Shown in pieces: positions 33,866-43,358 of a stretch of 64,000 nucleotides of DNA (positions are counted from its first letter, which is position 1; every line of letters starts with the position of its first letter). Origin of the DNA: Crocinitomicaceae bacterium (GTDB lineage: Bacteria; Bacteroidota; Bacteroidia; Flavobacteriales_D; Sanyastnellaceae); assembly GCA_002722795.1 (NCBI GenBank), contig PBMY01000019.1, positions 1-64,000 of the forward strand, read 5' to 3'. The position numbers were made by a program, and so were the translations under genes. Under the pieces are notes generated by a model that was given only the letters and a program-made list of their open reading frames with translations, was not told the DNA's origin and made no database searches.

Positions 33866-36472
33866 TTAGCCACCAACTATTTTTCTTATTTCGTGTAACT
33901 TCATAAGCGCATCAATCGGTGTTAGATTATCTATGTCCAAATCTAAAAGTCTATCCCTCACGTCTTCAAGAGCAGGGTCATCGAGTTGGAAAAAGCTCAT
34001 TTGTACTCCATCCTTAACACTAGTTTTTGGCGATTGAATTTTAAGGCCTTCACCTTCACTAGTTTTTTTTCTAGACGATTCTAAATCTACTAGAACATCT
34101 TTTGCACGTCTAACGAGAGAGCGAGGCATACCGGCAAGTTTGGCTACATTAATACCAAAACTGTGATTAGAACCCCCAGGAACAAGCTTTCTTAAAAAGA
34201 TTATATTCCCGTTCACCTCCTTAACGTTTACGTTGAAATTCCTAATCCTTGGAAAGCTAGATTGCATAGTATTCAACTCGTGGTAGTGAGTAGCAAAAAG
34301 CGTCAGTGGCCTAATCTTATCTAAAGCGTGAAGATGCTCAGCAATTGCCCAAGCAATACTCACCCCGTCATACGTTGATGTCCCACGTCCGATCTCATCT
34401 AACAGAACTAGCGAACGTTCGGTCAGATTATTCAAAATTGATGCAGTCTCATTCATTTCAACCATGAATGTTGACTCACCACTTGATATGTTGTCAGAAG
34501 CTCCAACCCTAGTGAATATCCTGTCTAGAATTCCTAATTCTGCCGCCTTTGCCGGAACAAAACTCCCACTTTGGGCCATCAAGCAAATCAATGCTGTTTG
34601 TCTCAAGAGGGCACTTTTCCCAGACATATTGGGGCCAGTTATCATAAGGATTTGGGACTGTTCTGGATCTAGTGTTACATCGTTTGCAACATAGGATTCA
34701 CCGATTTGTAATTGCTTTTCGATTACTGGATGTCGACCATCTGAGATTTTCACTCCATGATCATCTTTCATCCTAGGACGAGTGTATCCGTTTTCATTTG
34801 CAATATCTGCATTGCTGATAAGAACGTCTAATTCACCAAGCGCTCTTGCATTTCCAATAAGCTCAGCAGTGTTCTTTACAGTTTCACCAACTAGATGGTC
34901 GTAAAGCCTATGTTCTATAGAAAGAGCTCTTTCCTTAGCGTCTAGGATTTGGGCTTCCAAAACTTTTAGTTCTTCAGTGATATATCTTTCAGCTTGAGTC
35001 AGAGTTTGTTTTCTAATCCACTCTTCCGGGACCTTATTCTTATGAGCATGCCTTACCTCGAGGTAGTAGCCAAAAACATTATTGAAACCAATCTTTAGTG
35101 AGCTGATACCAGTATTTTCAACTTCTCGTACTCTGATTTTATCAAGAGCAACATCACTTTCAAAGGCTAAAGAACGAACTTCATCTAATTCGTCACTAAC
35201 TCCCTTTTTTATTACTGAACCTTTACCAACTTGAGTAGGCGCATCTTCTTCGAGTTCCTTTACCAATTTATCAAGTAGCGTTTCACATGGAGACAACTTT
35301 TCAAGAGTTGGGATTAGTGATTTTTCTCCGGCTGCTTCTTCTGCAATTTCAATTACAGATTCTATACCTCTTCGTAGTTGGACTAATTCTCTTGGGTTGA
35401 TTTTAGCTGAACTAGCCTTTGAAGCAAGTCTCTCAAGATCGCCAACTGATTTGAGGATGTCGCTTAGTTTGCGTAATAGGTCTGTGTTTTCTAAAAGAGT
35501 AGCAACAGCATCATGTCTTAATTCAATTTCAGCTCTATCAGTCAAAGGCATAACCAACCACTTGCGAAGCATTCTAGCTCCCATTGGGGTATTTGTTTGG
35601 TCTAAACAATCCGCAAGCGACACCCCATCAAGATGAGATGAATAAATAATCTCAAGGTTGCGAACAGTAAACCTATCTAGCCACATTCCATCAGTCTCCC
35701 TGAGCCTTTTTACACCCTGTAAATGTTCTAATTTGGTATGGTGAGTGTATTCTAAATATTGTAGAATTACACCGGACGCTACAGTTGCTTTAGGGGCATC
35801 GTGGAGACCAAACCCTTTTAATGACTTAGTCCCAAATAGCCCGTGCAACTTCTCTTTAGCATAAGATTCAGTAAATACCCAATCATCAAGTTTGGACCTT
35901 GGGACATCATCACCAAAAAGAGAAATCAAGTCTAATTCATACTGTTTCTGAAGCACCCACTCTTTGGGCCTAAAGCTTCTAAGAAGTCGATCAATCCACT
36001 CAACACTCCCTTCTGCTGCAAGAAACTCTCCAGTACTTATGTCTAAAAATGCAACGCCACATCCATTTGGTGTAAAGTGCAAAGAAGCCAAGTAGTGATT
36101 TTCTTTTGATTCCAAGACCTGATCGTGCATTACAACGCCTGGGGTAACAAGCTCGGTAACTCCACGTTTTACAATTCCTTTTGCTTGTTTTGAATCCTCT
36201 AATTGATCACATATTGCGACCTTGTACCCTGCCCTAACAAGCTTAGGTAAATATGTGTTAAGTGAATGATGAGGAAATCCTGCCAACTCTATTTCAGAAG
36301 CACTTCCATTTCCTCTTTTTGCTAATATGATTCCTAGCACCTTTGCAGAAACAATGGCATCACTCCCAAATGTTTCGTAAAAGTCACCCACCCTAAAGAG
36401 TAGGATAGTATCCGGATGTGCAGCTTTAATCCGGTTATATTGTTTCATTAAAGGAGTCTCCTTTCCCGACAC
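33866..36472 (-). CDS. mutS: DNA mismatch repair protein MutS
   Basis: An 868-residue mismatch recognition ATPase. The N-terminal mismatch-binding domain has G-D-F-Y-E-T-F-G (Phe and Glu contact the mismatch); Walker A is G-P-N-M-S-G-K-S; Walker B is L-V-L-L-D-E-I-G-R-G-T-S, followed by T-H-Y-H-E-L. The start is GTG 36470-36472, giving a start similar to relatives; ATG at residue 9 is the alternative. It lies 95 bases downstream of clpX, with nothing I can support in the gap. Confidence 0.96.
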   Translation of the reverse strand: MSGKETPLMKQYNRIKAAHPDTILLFRVGDFYETFGSDAIVSAKVLGIILAKRGNGSASEIELAGFPHHSLNTYLPKLVRAGYKVAICDQLEDSKQAKGIVKRGVTELVTPGVVMHDQVLESKENHYLASLHFTPNGCGVAFLDISTGEFLAAEGSVEWIDRLLRSFRPKEWVLQKQYELDLISLFGDDVPRSKLDDWVFTESYAKEKLHGLFGTKSLKGFGLHDAPKATVASGVILQYLEYTHHTKLEHLQGVKRLRETDGMWLDRFTVRNLEIIYSSHLDGVSLADCLDQTNTPMGARMLRKWLVMPLTDRAEIELRHDAVATLLENTDLLRKLSDILKSVGDLERLASKASSAKINPRELVQLRRGIESVIEIAEEAAGEKSLIPTLEKLSPCETLLDKLVKELEEDAPTQVGKGSVIKKGVSDELDEVRSLAFESDVALDKIRVREVENTGISSLKIGFNNVFGYYLEVRHAHKNKVPEEWIRKQTLTQAERYITEELKVLEAQILDAKERALSIEHRLYDHLVGETVKNTAELIGNARALGELDVLISNADIANENGYTRPRMKDDHGVKISDGRHPVIEKQLQIGESYVANDVTLDPEQSQILMITGPNMSGKSALLRQTALICLMAQSGSFVPAKAAELGILDRIFTRVGASDNISSGESTFMVEMNETASILNNLTERSLVLLDEIGRGTSTYDGVSIAWAIAEHLHALDKIRPLTLFATHYHELNTMQSSFPRIRNFNVNVKEVNGNIIFLRKLVPGGSNHSFGINVAKLAGMPRSLVRRAKDVLVDLESSRKKTSEGEGLKIQSPKTSVKDGVQMSFFQLDDPALEDVRDRLLDLDIDNLTPIDALMKLHEIRKIVGG

Positions 36473-36567
36473 GACTTTTTTAATTTGGATGAGACCAAAT
36501 TAGGAACACCAACCCTCTGCAAAAGAGAAAAAAGGAGTGTGCTTATCCACAAGCAACCAACACGCTG

Positions 36568-37791
36568 TTAAGCCACTTTTAAACCAGTATTGTCTGGATT
36601 GATTTCTTGCTTTTCACAGTATTTCCGATCAACTACAAATTCTTTTAAATCTGAACCAGGTAATTCAAACATTGCATTTGTAAGAAGAGATTCTAAAATG
36701 CCCCTTAAACCTCTAGCACCAAGTTTAAATTCTACAGCCTTGTCAACAGTCCAGTCAAGAGCGTCAGAATTGAACTTTAACTTGATTCCGTCTAGTTCAA
36801 ACAGATGGATATATTGTTTGATTAAGGCGTTTTTAGGTTCAGTAAGTATTTTTCGAAGAGCTTCTTTATCAAGTTTACTCAAGTATGTTAATACGGGGAA
36901 ACGCCCCACTAATTCAGGAATCAAACCAAAGCTCTTTAAATCAGCAGGATTAATATGAGCAAGAATATCTTCCCCAATTCCTACAGCCGATTTAGTTTTA
37001 AAACCTATAGTTCTTTGTTTGTGTCTACGTTCGATATGCTGATCAATGCCTGAGAAAGCTCCACCACAAATGAATAGAATATTCTGTGTGTTGATTTTGA
37101 TAAGTTTTTGCTCAGGGTGTTTACGACCACCTTGTGGCGGAACGTTCACCTCAGTTCCCTCAAGAAGTTTTAAGAGTGCTTGTTGTACACCCTCACCGCT
37201 TACATCTCGAGTTATTGAGGGGTTGTCACTCTTTCTAGCAATCTTATCAATCTCATCAATAAATACAATACCTCTTTCTGTTGTTTCAACATCGTAATCT
37301 GCAGATTGAAGTAGTCTAGAAAGGACACTTTCGACATCTTCACCAACATATCCAGCTTCAGTTAGAACGGTTGCATCAGCAATACAAAATGGAACTTCTA
37401 GAAATTTTGCAATAGTTTTTGCAAGAAGTGTTTTACCTGTTCCAGTTTCACCGACAAGAATCACATTTGATTTATCAAGTTCAATTTCTGCACCCTTTTT
37501 AGGAGGGTTAAGCAATCTTTTGTAATGGTTGTATACAGCTACACTTAGTGTGCGCTTGGCAGCATCTTGACCAATTACATACTCATCTAAGTATGTTTTT
37601 ATCTCTGATGGTTTCTTGAGGTCAATTTGTGGTAGTGAACTTGGAGCTTTTGCAGCTTCCTCTTTCACAATATTGGTTGCTTGTCTTACACAATGGTCAC
37701 AGATATGACCAGACATACCCGCAATGAGCACCTCAACTTCATCCTTGGGTCTTCCGCAAAATGAACATTTATCTGCAACCTTTTTTGCCAT
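36568..37791 (-). CDS. clpX: ATP-dependent Clp protease ATP-binding subunit ClpX
   Basis: A 407-residue AAA+ unfoldase that feeds ClpP. The N-terminal zinc-binding domain (C-S-F-C-G-R-P, then C-D-H-C) is intact, followed by Walker A (G-E-T-G-T-G-K-T), Walker B ([11 protein letters not shown]), the R-H-K-Q-R-T region of the pore, and the I-G-F loop for ClpP docking. It starts 1 base after clpP, so the two are translated together. Confidence 0.97.
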   Translation of the reverse strand: MAKKVADKCSFCGRPKDEVEVLIAGMSGHICDHCVRQATNIVKEEAAKAPSSLPQIDLKKPSEIKTYLDEYVIGQDAAKRTLSVAVYNHYKRLLNPPKKGAEIELDKSNVILVGETGTGKTLLAKTIAKFLEVPFCIADATVLTEAGYVGEDVESVLSRLLQSADYDVETTERGIVFIDEIDKIARKSDNPSITRDVSGEGVQQALLKLLEGTEVNVPPQGGRKHPEQKLIKINTQNILFICGGAFSGIDQHIERRHKQRTIGFKTKSAVGIGEDILAHINPADLKSFGLIPELVGRFPVLTYLSKLDKEALRKILTEPKNALIKQYIHLFELDGIKLKFNSDALDWTVDKAVEFKLGARGLRGILESLLTNAMFELPGSDLKEFVVDRKYCEKQEINPDNTGLKVA

Positions 37792-37792
37792 A

Positions 37793-38467
37793 TTATCTTA
37801 CTAGTACTTCGTCGATCATTCCATACTCTTTAGCTTCAGTAGATGTCATCCAATAATCTCTATCACTGTCTTTCCAAACATCATCATATGATTTGCCAGA
37901 GTGATGGCTAATAATTTCGTAGAGTTCTTTTTTAAGTTTTTGAATCTCCTTTGCTGTAATTTCAATATCAGAAGCTTGACCACGAGCACCACCAAGAGGT
38001 TGGTGAATCATAATACGAGAGTGCTTAAGTGCAGTTCTCTTTCCAGCAGCACCTCCGCAAAGTAAAACCGCTCCCATCGAAGCTGCCATGCCCGTGCAAA
38101 TAGTAGCAATCTCAGGTTTGATGTACTGCATAGTATCGTAAATACCTAAGCCAGCATATACGCTTCCACCAGGAGAGTTTATATATATCTGAATATCCTT
38201 TGTTGGATCAGTAGATTCTAAAAATAGAAGCTGAGCTTGGATGATGTTAGCGATGTAATCATCAACACCTGTACCTAAGAAGATGATCCTGTCAGCCATT
38301 AGACGAGAGAACACATCCACCTCTCTGAATGGCATGCTTCTTTCCTCGATAACTGTTCGAGTCATGTTTTTTGGCCCATATACGGATGAGATAAAATCAC
38401 CAACTGTATGGCTACTAAGTCCGCGGTCCTTGACAGCAAACTTCATAAATTCTTTATGGTTGTTCAT
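37793..38467 (-). CDS. clpP: ATP-dependent Clp protease proteolytic subunit ClpP
   Basis: A 224-residue serine protease with the catalytic Ser in [10 protein letters not shown], His in M-I-H-Q-P-L-G-G and an Asp near R-D-Y-W-M. There is an N-terminal extension of about 25 residues before the common E-R-S-M-P-F-R-E-V start. Located between tig and clpX, the usual order in many bacteria. Confidence 0.97.
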   Translation of the reverse strand: MNNHKEFMKFAVKDRGLSSHTVGDFISSVYGPKNMTRTVIEERSMPFREVDVFSRLMADRIIFLGTGVDDYIANIIQAQLLFLESTDPTKDIQIYINSPGGSVYAGLGIYDTMQYIKPEIATICTGMAASMGAVLLCGGAAGKRTALKHSRIMIHQPLGGARGQASDIEITAKEIQKLKKELYEIISHHSGKSYDDVWKDSDRDYWMTSTEAKEYGMIDEVLVR

Positions 38468-38546
38468 GATGCTTTAAGAATATGTAAGCAATTTAGTCTA
38501 CAAGAACCAAAAGACAGCGCTTAAACTAATTGGATATTCACAAGGC

Positions 38547-39899
38547 TTATTTAACCTCTGCAGCTAGTTCAGCGAACTTTTCGTAGCTGATAGATTTCTC
38601 TTTAATCGTAACAAGAGTTTTAAGATGGTCAACCACTTTTCTCTCTATTATTACATCTGTAATTCTTCGACGCTCATCTTCTTCAGCGAGCATGCTTTTT
38701 GCAACATTAGACATAGTCTCTTCGTCCATAGGCATTCCATACTGAGCGTATTGTGCACCAATAAATTTCTTTGCTTCAATTTCTAATTCGTCTGCAGTTA
38801 CTTTTATCTCCTGATCGGCTAAAACTGCTTTTTGGATTAATTGCCATCTAAGAGAATCAGCATAACTAGCGAACTCTTTATCAAGTTGCTCTGGACTAAC
38901 AGGCTTCTCATTTGTAAGCATAATCCAACGCTTCAAGAAGGCCTCAGGAAGATTAATCTTCATATGCTCAACTAGGTCAACTACGAATCTGCGACGGAAA
39001 ACCCATTCAGAATCCCTATCGAAGTATTCTTTAAGATCCTTTTCAATTTTTCCTTTAAAATCCTTCAAATTCTTTACCTCACCCTGAGGGTATATCTTAT
39101 CGAAAAGCTCTTGATTTACTTCGTGCTTTTCCAGGCTCTTAATTTCTTCAACACCAAACTTAAATTCACCCTTAAGATCATGTACTTGCTCGTTAGTAAT
39201 GCCAAGCATCTTGCCTAGATCATCATGACCTTTAGTGATTTTTGTTGGTTCAATAACTACAACGTCGTTGATTTTAGAACCAACTAGTTTCTTTTGAATC
39301 TTTTTGTCTTCAACAAACTCAATCGAAATTGAACTGCGGTTCTCTATACCGCCTTCAAGAATTTCTCCATTCTCATCAAGCTGTACAAAAGTTCCAAGAA
39401 GCATATCCTTATTACCAGCTTTTTTAACATCATTCACCTTGCCGTGTTGACGTTGCATATCTTTGATACGATTCTCAATCGCCTTCTTATCTACGGGGAT
39501 AGTGTGACGAGTGAATTTGGCCTTCTTTAAATCAAGCTTTATCTCTGGGGCCAAACCAATCTCATAGTGAAAAGTAAATGCGTCAGGGTTATTCCAATCT
39601 CCGCTATCCTCAAGCGTTTCTGATGGAATAGGGTTTCCAAGAACATCAAGCTTGTTATCTACAACGTACTTTTGTAGCGCTTCAGATAGTAGCTTGTTTA
39701 GTTCATCAGCAAGAACACTCTTACCATACTGCTTTTTGATCAACACCATGGGAATTTTTCCAACACGGAAGCCCGGCATTTGGGCCTGTTTTCTGAATGA
39801 TTTAAGACTATGTTCTACACGAACTTCATAATCGCCTTTTTCTAGGGTAACACTAACGTGTGCTCTCAGCTCATCAATTGATTCCTGACTTATTTGCAT
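38547..39899 (-). CDS. tig: Trigger factor
   Basis: A 450-residue ribosome-associated chaperone and prolyl isomerase. The ribosome-binding signature near the start (P-G-F-R-V-G-K-I-P) is clear, then a weakly conserved FKBP-like domain (about 150-245) and the long helical C-terminal domain. The FKBP active-site residues look poorly kept, as in most Bacteroidota trigger factors. First protein gene after tRNA-Leu on this strand. Confidence 0.93.
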   Translation of the reverse strand: MQISQESIDELRAHVSVTLEKGDYEVRVEHSLKSFRKQAQMPGFRVGKIPMVLIKKQYGKSVLADELNKLLSEALQKYVVDNKLDVLGNPIPSETLEDSGDWNNPDAFTFHYEIGLAPEIKLDLKKAKFTRHTIPVDKKAIENRIKDMQRQHGKVNDVKKAGNKDMLLGTFVQLDENGEILEGGIENRSSISIEFVEDKKIQKKLVGSKINDVVVIEPTKITKGHDDLGKMLGITNEQVHDLKGEFKFGVEEIKSLEKHEVNQELFDKIYPQGEVKNLKDFKGKIEKDLKEYFDRDSEWVFRRRFVVDLVEHMKINLPEAFLKRWIMLTNEKPVSPEQLDKEFASYADSLRWQLIQKAVLADQEIKVTADELEIEAKKFIGAQYAQYGMPMDEETMSNVAKSMLAEEDERRRITDVIIERKVVDHLKTLVTIKEKSISYEKFAELAAEVK

Positions 39900-39939
39900 G
39901 CTTTTCTTATATGGATCTTATCCAGAAGAATTGGAATTG

Positions 39940-40021
39940 TGCGGGTGGAGGGACTCGAACCCACACACCTTGCGGCACTAGATCCTAAGTCTAGCGTGTC
40001 TACCAATTTCACCACACCCGC
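39940..40021 (-). tRNA. tRNA-Leu (anticodon TAG)
   Basis: Read on the minus strand: acceptor GCGGGTG/CACCCGC, D arm, anticodon stem CTAGA/TCTAG with loop CTTAGGA (positions 34-36 TAG), a long variable arm typical of leucine tRNA, T loop TTCGAGT, discriminator A. About 82 bases, no encoded CCA. It lies 40 bases upstream of tig. Confidence 0.96.
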
Positions 40022-40038
40022 ATTCCAAAATCGGGGTG

Positions 40039-40069
40039 CAAATATATAACGAACAAACATAAACGGCAA
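40039..40069 (-). promoter_or_regulatory. Promoter of tRNA-Leu and probably tig-clpP-clpX
   Basis: On the minus strand a -33 TTG (40067-40069) is followed after 20 bases by a perfect -7 box TATATTTG (40039-40046), 17 bases from the tRNA 5' end. This is the only place in the window where I see both promoter parts at ideal spacing. Confidence 0.65.
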
Positions 40070-40256
40070 TAAAAAAGGCACCTACGCAGGTATTTTTTTC
40101 GTGAAATGGACAAATAAGCTTCTCAGATTGCATTTATTAAAAGATTTAAGCTGCTATTCATCCTTGTTTTACATATAAAGTCATGTGTTTTAACCTAAAT
40201 GCTGCCCACTTTTATTTTGTTTGCTTATCTGATTAAAATCATAGTATTTCAATATC

Positions 40257-40265
40257 AAAGGAGGT
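40257..40265 (+). promoter_or_regulatory. Perfect 9-base Shine-Dalgarno sequence before efp
   Basis: AAAGGAGGT is fully complementary to the 3' end of 16S rRNA. It lies 7 bases before an ATG (40273) that opens a 20-codon frame overlapping the efp start (40313) in another frame. Strong SD sequences are rare in Bacteroidota, so this may act in control. The rest of the 291-base gap 40022-40312 holds only the tRNA promoter. Confidence 0.4.
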
Positions 40266-40312
40266 TTGGTTTATGGAAGAAAATTTAAAATGTCTATCCA
40301 TATCTTTAACGC

Positions 40313-40879
40313 ATGGCAAATACATCAGACATTAAAAATGGATTGTGCTTGAACCACAATAATGGTTTATGGCAAATTGTTGAATTCCTTCACGTAAAGC
40401 CAGGGAAGGGAGCGGCGTTTGTTCGAACTAAGCTTAAGAATATTGAAACAGGTCGAGTTGTTGATCACACTTTCAATGCTGGAGCAAAAATTGATCCTGT
40501 AAGAATTGAGACTAGAGAGTACCAATATCTGTACAATGATGATATGGGGTTCCACTTTATGAATTGTTCTACTTATGAACAGATAGCATTAGGTAAGCAC
40601 TTAATTAATGCTCCTGAATTTTTGCGGGATGAGCTAATATGCCACATCCTATTCCATGCAGATGAAGAGCGACCAATTTCTTGTGAACTACCAACTCATA
40701 TTGAAGCTGAAATCACATACACTGAACCAGGTGTAAAAGGTGATACAGCTACTAATACTCTTAAGCCAGCTACTATTGATACTGGTGTTGAGATTAGAGT
40801 GCCTTTGTTTATAGACACAGGTGACTTTATCAAAGTGGATACTCGTAGAAAGGAGTATATAGAGAGAGTTAAGAAGTAA
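40313..40879 (+). CDS. efp: Translation elongation factor P
   Basis: A 188-residue factor that relieves ribosome stalling at proline runs. The modified-residue loop reads H-V-K-P-G-K-G-A-A-F-V-R, so Lys is at the position that carries the modification in other species. The three beta-barrel domains are all present with normal length. Its 3' end overlaps the convergent O-antigen ligase gene by 11 bases. Confidence 0.96.
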   Translation: MANTSDIKNGLCLNHNNGLWQIVEFLHVKPGKGAAFVRTKLKNIETGRVVDHTFNAGAKIDPVRIETREYQYLYNDDMGFHFMNCSTYEQIALGKHLINAPEFLRDELICHILFHADEERPISCELPTHIEAEITYTEPGVKGDTATNTLKPATIDTGVEIRVPLFIDTGDFIKVDTRRKEYIERVKK

Positions 40880-42311
40880 TAGCTTTTTTAGTTTTCTCAC
40901 GTAGTTCAATATCTAGGACTACTAAAAAAGCGATGAATCCCCAAAATGGGGCACTTGCTTTATCAGTATCTAAATAATTATTTAGTACACCGTGAATGAA
41001 GTAGGTCATAAGCCCTAGGTAAATCCCAAGGGCTAAATTTCTTGTTTCTATATCATTGATTTCATTCCATAATCGGAATCCTAAAACACAGACATACCAA
41101 AATATTAGCAGTACAAAAACCGGCCCAAATATTCCTTGTTCTGCAAGTGGCCCTAGATACTCGCTATGTGCGTTCCCACCATCTGCATTATTAGTGGATA
41201 TAATAGTTTGATATCTAGCCTCTTGAAAGGGTGCATACACAAACTGATAAGTTCCAGGCCCCCATCCCATCAGAGGCCTTTCCTTAAATAAGGAGATTGC
41301 ACAGTTCCATCTATTTAATCTTTCAAGATTAGAATCGTCACTTGAAACATTTGAAATTGACTCAACGTGTTCAGTTAAATTGTCAGAAGAGTCTTGCTTA
41401 TTCCTTTGAAGTTCGATTAAAATCGACTCTTTGTTTATCCAAAATAAACCTATGACTAATACACCAATTAACGCAAGCTGTTTAAACTTTATTCCCATTT
41501 TCATACAGGCGTAAATAGCACCTACACCAACTAAACTTACCCAAGCAGCTCTAGTAAAAGAAAACACTATGCCAACTGCAAGAATGAAAGTGGAAATTCC
41601 TAGTAGAACTCTAGTTATTCCTGGCCTGTCTTTCTTAAGAAGTAGTGCTACCGATGGAGGAAACATCATTGCTAGTACTGCACCGTAAGAAGTGTGATCT
41701 TTGAAGAAAGGCTTCATCATCCAGTGACCAGCATTTTTGCTAAAATCATGGCTAGCATGTCTTATTAGAGTGTAGATTATTACAATAACTAAAGGAAAGA
41801 GAAGCATCATTATCATATGTTCTCTGAATTTGGGTTTATGCAACATTACATGGCCCAAAACAAAAAAGAACCCAACAATGAACCACGACCTAGAAATTAA
41901 AAACTTGATTGAAACTAGTATGTCATAACTAGTAACGGAGGTTATTGCCATCCATAGCATCATCCCTCCAATAACAAATGTAATATGGTGATTAAAAATA
42001 CGTTTGTCTACTGGATATCCTTTGAAGAATCTCAATATAAAAAGTGACAAAAGACTAAATAGCATTGGTTCAGTTGGTAGATATAATCCTGGCAGGGAAT
42101 ATGAGAATTCCTGAATATTGAGACTCAATGGAACGGCTATTAGAAGAGTCCCTACAAATAGATCCATCCTTTTAAAAACCCACCATAACATAACAAATGC
42201 GATGGGCAAAAGAGCTAACCAAATGAATTCAAAATAAATACTTATGCTTAGTATTATTGAGTAAATAATACCACCTACAATAGCAATTTTATCTGAAGCT
42301 AAAGGCTTCAC
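40869..42311 (-). CDS. O-antigen ligase/polymerase (Wzy_C family) membrane protein
   Basis: A 480-residue membrane protein with about 11-12 hydrophobic segments and one large loop (about residues 300-400) carrying L-E-R-L-N-R-W, E-R-P-L-M-G-W-G-P-G-T-Y and H-S-E-Y-L-G-P-L-A-E-Q-G, the marks of the Wzy_C/WaaL family. It would join or polymerise surface polysaccharide units on the periplasmic side. It overlaps the Wzz-like gene by 4 bases, so chain length control and ligation or polymerisation are coupled. Confidence 0.88.
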   Translation of the reverse strand: MKPLASDKIAIVGGIIYSIILSISIYFEFIWLALLPIAFVMLWWVFKRMDLFVGTLLIAVPLSLNIQEFSYSLPGLYLPTEPMLFSLLSLFILRFFKGYPVDKRIFNHHITFVIGGMMLWMAITSVTSYDILVSIKFLISRSWFIVGFFFVLGHVMLHKPKFREHMIMMLLFPLVIVIIYTLIRHASHDFSKNAGHWMMKPFFKDHTSYGAVLAMMFPPSVALLLKKDRPGITRVLLGISTFILAVGIVFSFTRAAWVSLVGVGAIYACMKMGIKFKQLALIGVLVIGLFWINKESILIELQRNKQDSSDNLTEHVESISNVSSDDSNLERLNRWNCAISLFKERPLMGWGPGTYQFVYAPFQEARYQTIISTNNADGGNAHSEYLGPLAEQGIFGPVFVLLIFWYVCVLGFRLWNEINDIETRNLALGIYLGLMTYFIHGVLNNYLDTDKASAPFWGFIAFLVVLDIELREKTKKAITS

Positions 42312-43303
42312 TTTTTATTATCTGCAGATTTAATACTGTCTAAAACTAGAAGTGAAATTAGAGTCATAGCAAGCGTAGACAAAACACTAACAACCACTAT
42401 CATCCATCTAACTGGGGAAGATTTTTTATCAGCTGCCTCTGCCATATCGACTACTAAACTAGATGGCAATCTAGTTTCAGCATCAACCTTGAGTTGATCA
42501 TGTCTCTTTTTAAGAGTTGCAAGTTGTTCATACGCCGGTTCTAAGAAATTAACTAACTCATTGTACTCATTTGCCAACTTAGAGATTCTATCAAGATCGT
42601 TTTGGATAGTTCGGGCACCCTTCATGTTATTATTAGCAACAGCAGTTCCATATTGAACAGTCAATCCCTCAACCTGTGCTTCAAAATTGTAAATCCCCTG
42701 TTCATGAAGTTTGCCAAGTTTGTCTTCAGCAGTTTGAATTTCATTTAAAGCCTTATAATAAGATTGTTTTGACAATTCGTATGCAAGTTGAGCTCTTTCA
42801 TTTCTGAGCTTATTGGCCAAGCTGTCCGTTAACTGAACTAAATGATTTGCAATCACCTTAGCAAGTTGTGGGTCCTTATCCATAACAGCAACACGAATCG
42901 AGCCGTAACGAGTCAAAGAGGCACTCACATTACTGTTGTATTCTTTCTGAAGTAATGTTCTTCCTCCTGGTTCATTGACTTCAATATCGTAGTGTTCTGC
43001 AAGGTTGTGTGATTTTATAATCTTACTTCTAACAAGACTAGAATTTAGCAATTGTAAGAGTCTTTCAGCATCCTCAGTTTCACCATAGGACAAGATATCT
43101 CCCGAATTCATTTCTTCATAGAACTGTTGTCCAATTGAACTTTGAGTAGTTGCAAACATTATAACGCTCGACTCAAATTTCTCTTCCATAATTAGAGAAA
43201 CAGCAGAAGAAATAAAAGTAGCAACGATTCCAACGATGATGAAAATTCTCAATCTTTTGTAGACAAAAAGTATAAGATGTGAAGAGTCTAGCTTTGAATT
43301 CAT
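42308..43303 (-). CDS. Wzz-like polysaccharide chain length determinant
   Basis: A 331-residue protein with an N-terminal membrane helix (about residues 18-40), a long coiled-coil periplasmic region (about 160-275, E-L-S-K-Q-S-Y-Y-K-A-L-N-E-I) and a C-terminal helix (about 300-322, with a P-V-R-W start). This is the layout of Wzz/PCP proteins without a fused tyrosine kinase. It shares a palindromic promoter region with the divergent glycosyltransferase gene. Confidence 0.85.
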   Translation of the reverse strand: MNSKLDSSHLILFVYKRLRIFIIVGIVATFISSAVSLIMEEKFESSVIMFATTQSSIGQQFYEEMNSGDILSYGETEDAERLLQLLNSSLVRSKIIKSHNLAEHYDIEVNEPGGRTLLQKEYNSNVSASLTRYGSIRVAVMDKDPQLAKVIANHLVQLTDSLANKLRNERAQLAYELSKQSYYKALNEIQTAEDKLGKLHEQGIYNFEAQVEGLTVQYGTAVANNNMKGARTIQNDLDRISKLANEYNELVNFLEPAYEQLATLKKRHDQLKVDAETRLPSSLVVDMAEAADKKSSPVRWMIVVVSVLSTLAMTLISLLVLDSIKSADNKK

Positions 43304-43337
43304 AGGGGTAAAAGTAGATTAGTTAACTACAGGCGAG

Positions 43338-43353
43338 CAAAGTTATAACTTTG
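43338..43353. promoter_or_regulatory. Palindromic back-to-back -7 promoter boxes (Wzz-like and GT4 genes)
   Basis: CAAAGTTATAACTTTG is a perfect 16-base palindrome. Each half read outward contains TAACTTTG, and the two boxes overlap by two bases at the centre. The plus-strand box ends 5 bases before the GT4 ATG; the minus-strand box is 34 bases from the Wzz-like ATG. Confidence 0.65.
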
Positions 43354-43358
43354 AACCC

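Noticed and set aside
36473..36567. A possible gene or RNA between clpX and mutS
   Set aside because: No frame with start and protein-like content and no stable hairpin was found in the 95 bases.
40273..40335. A 20-codon peptide gene upstream of efp
   Set aside because: Despite the strong Shine-Dalgarno it has no protein-like features and overlaps efp; kept as a control element only.
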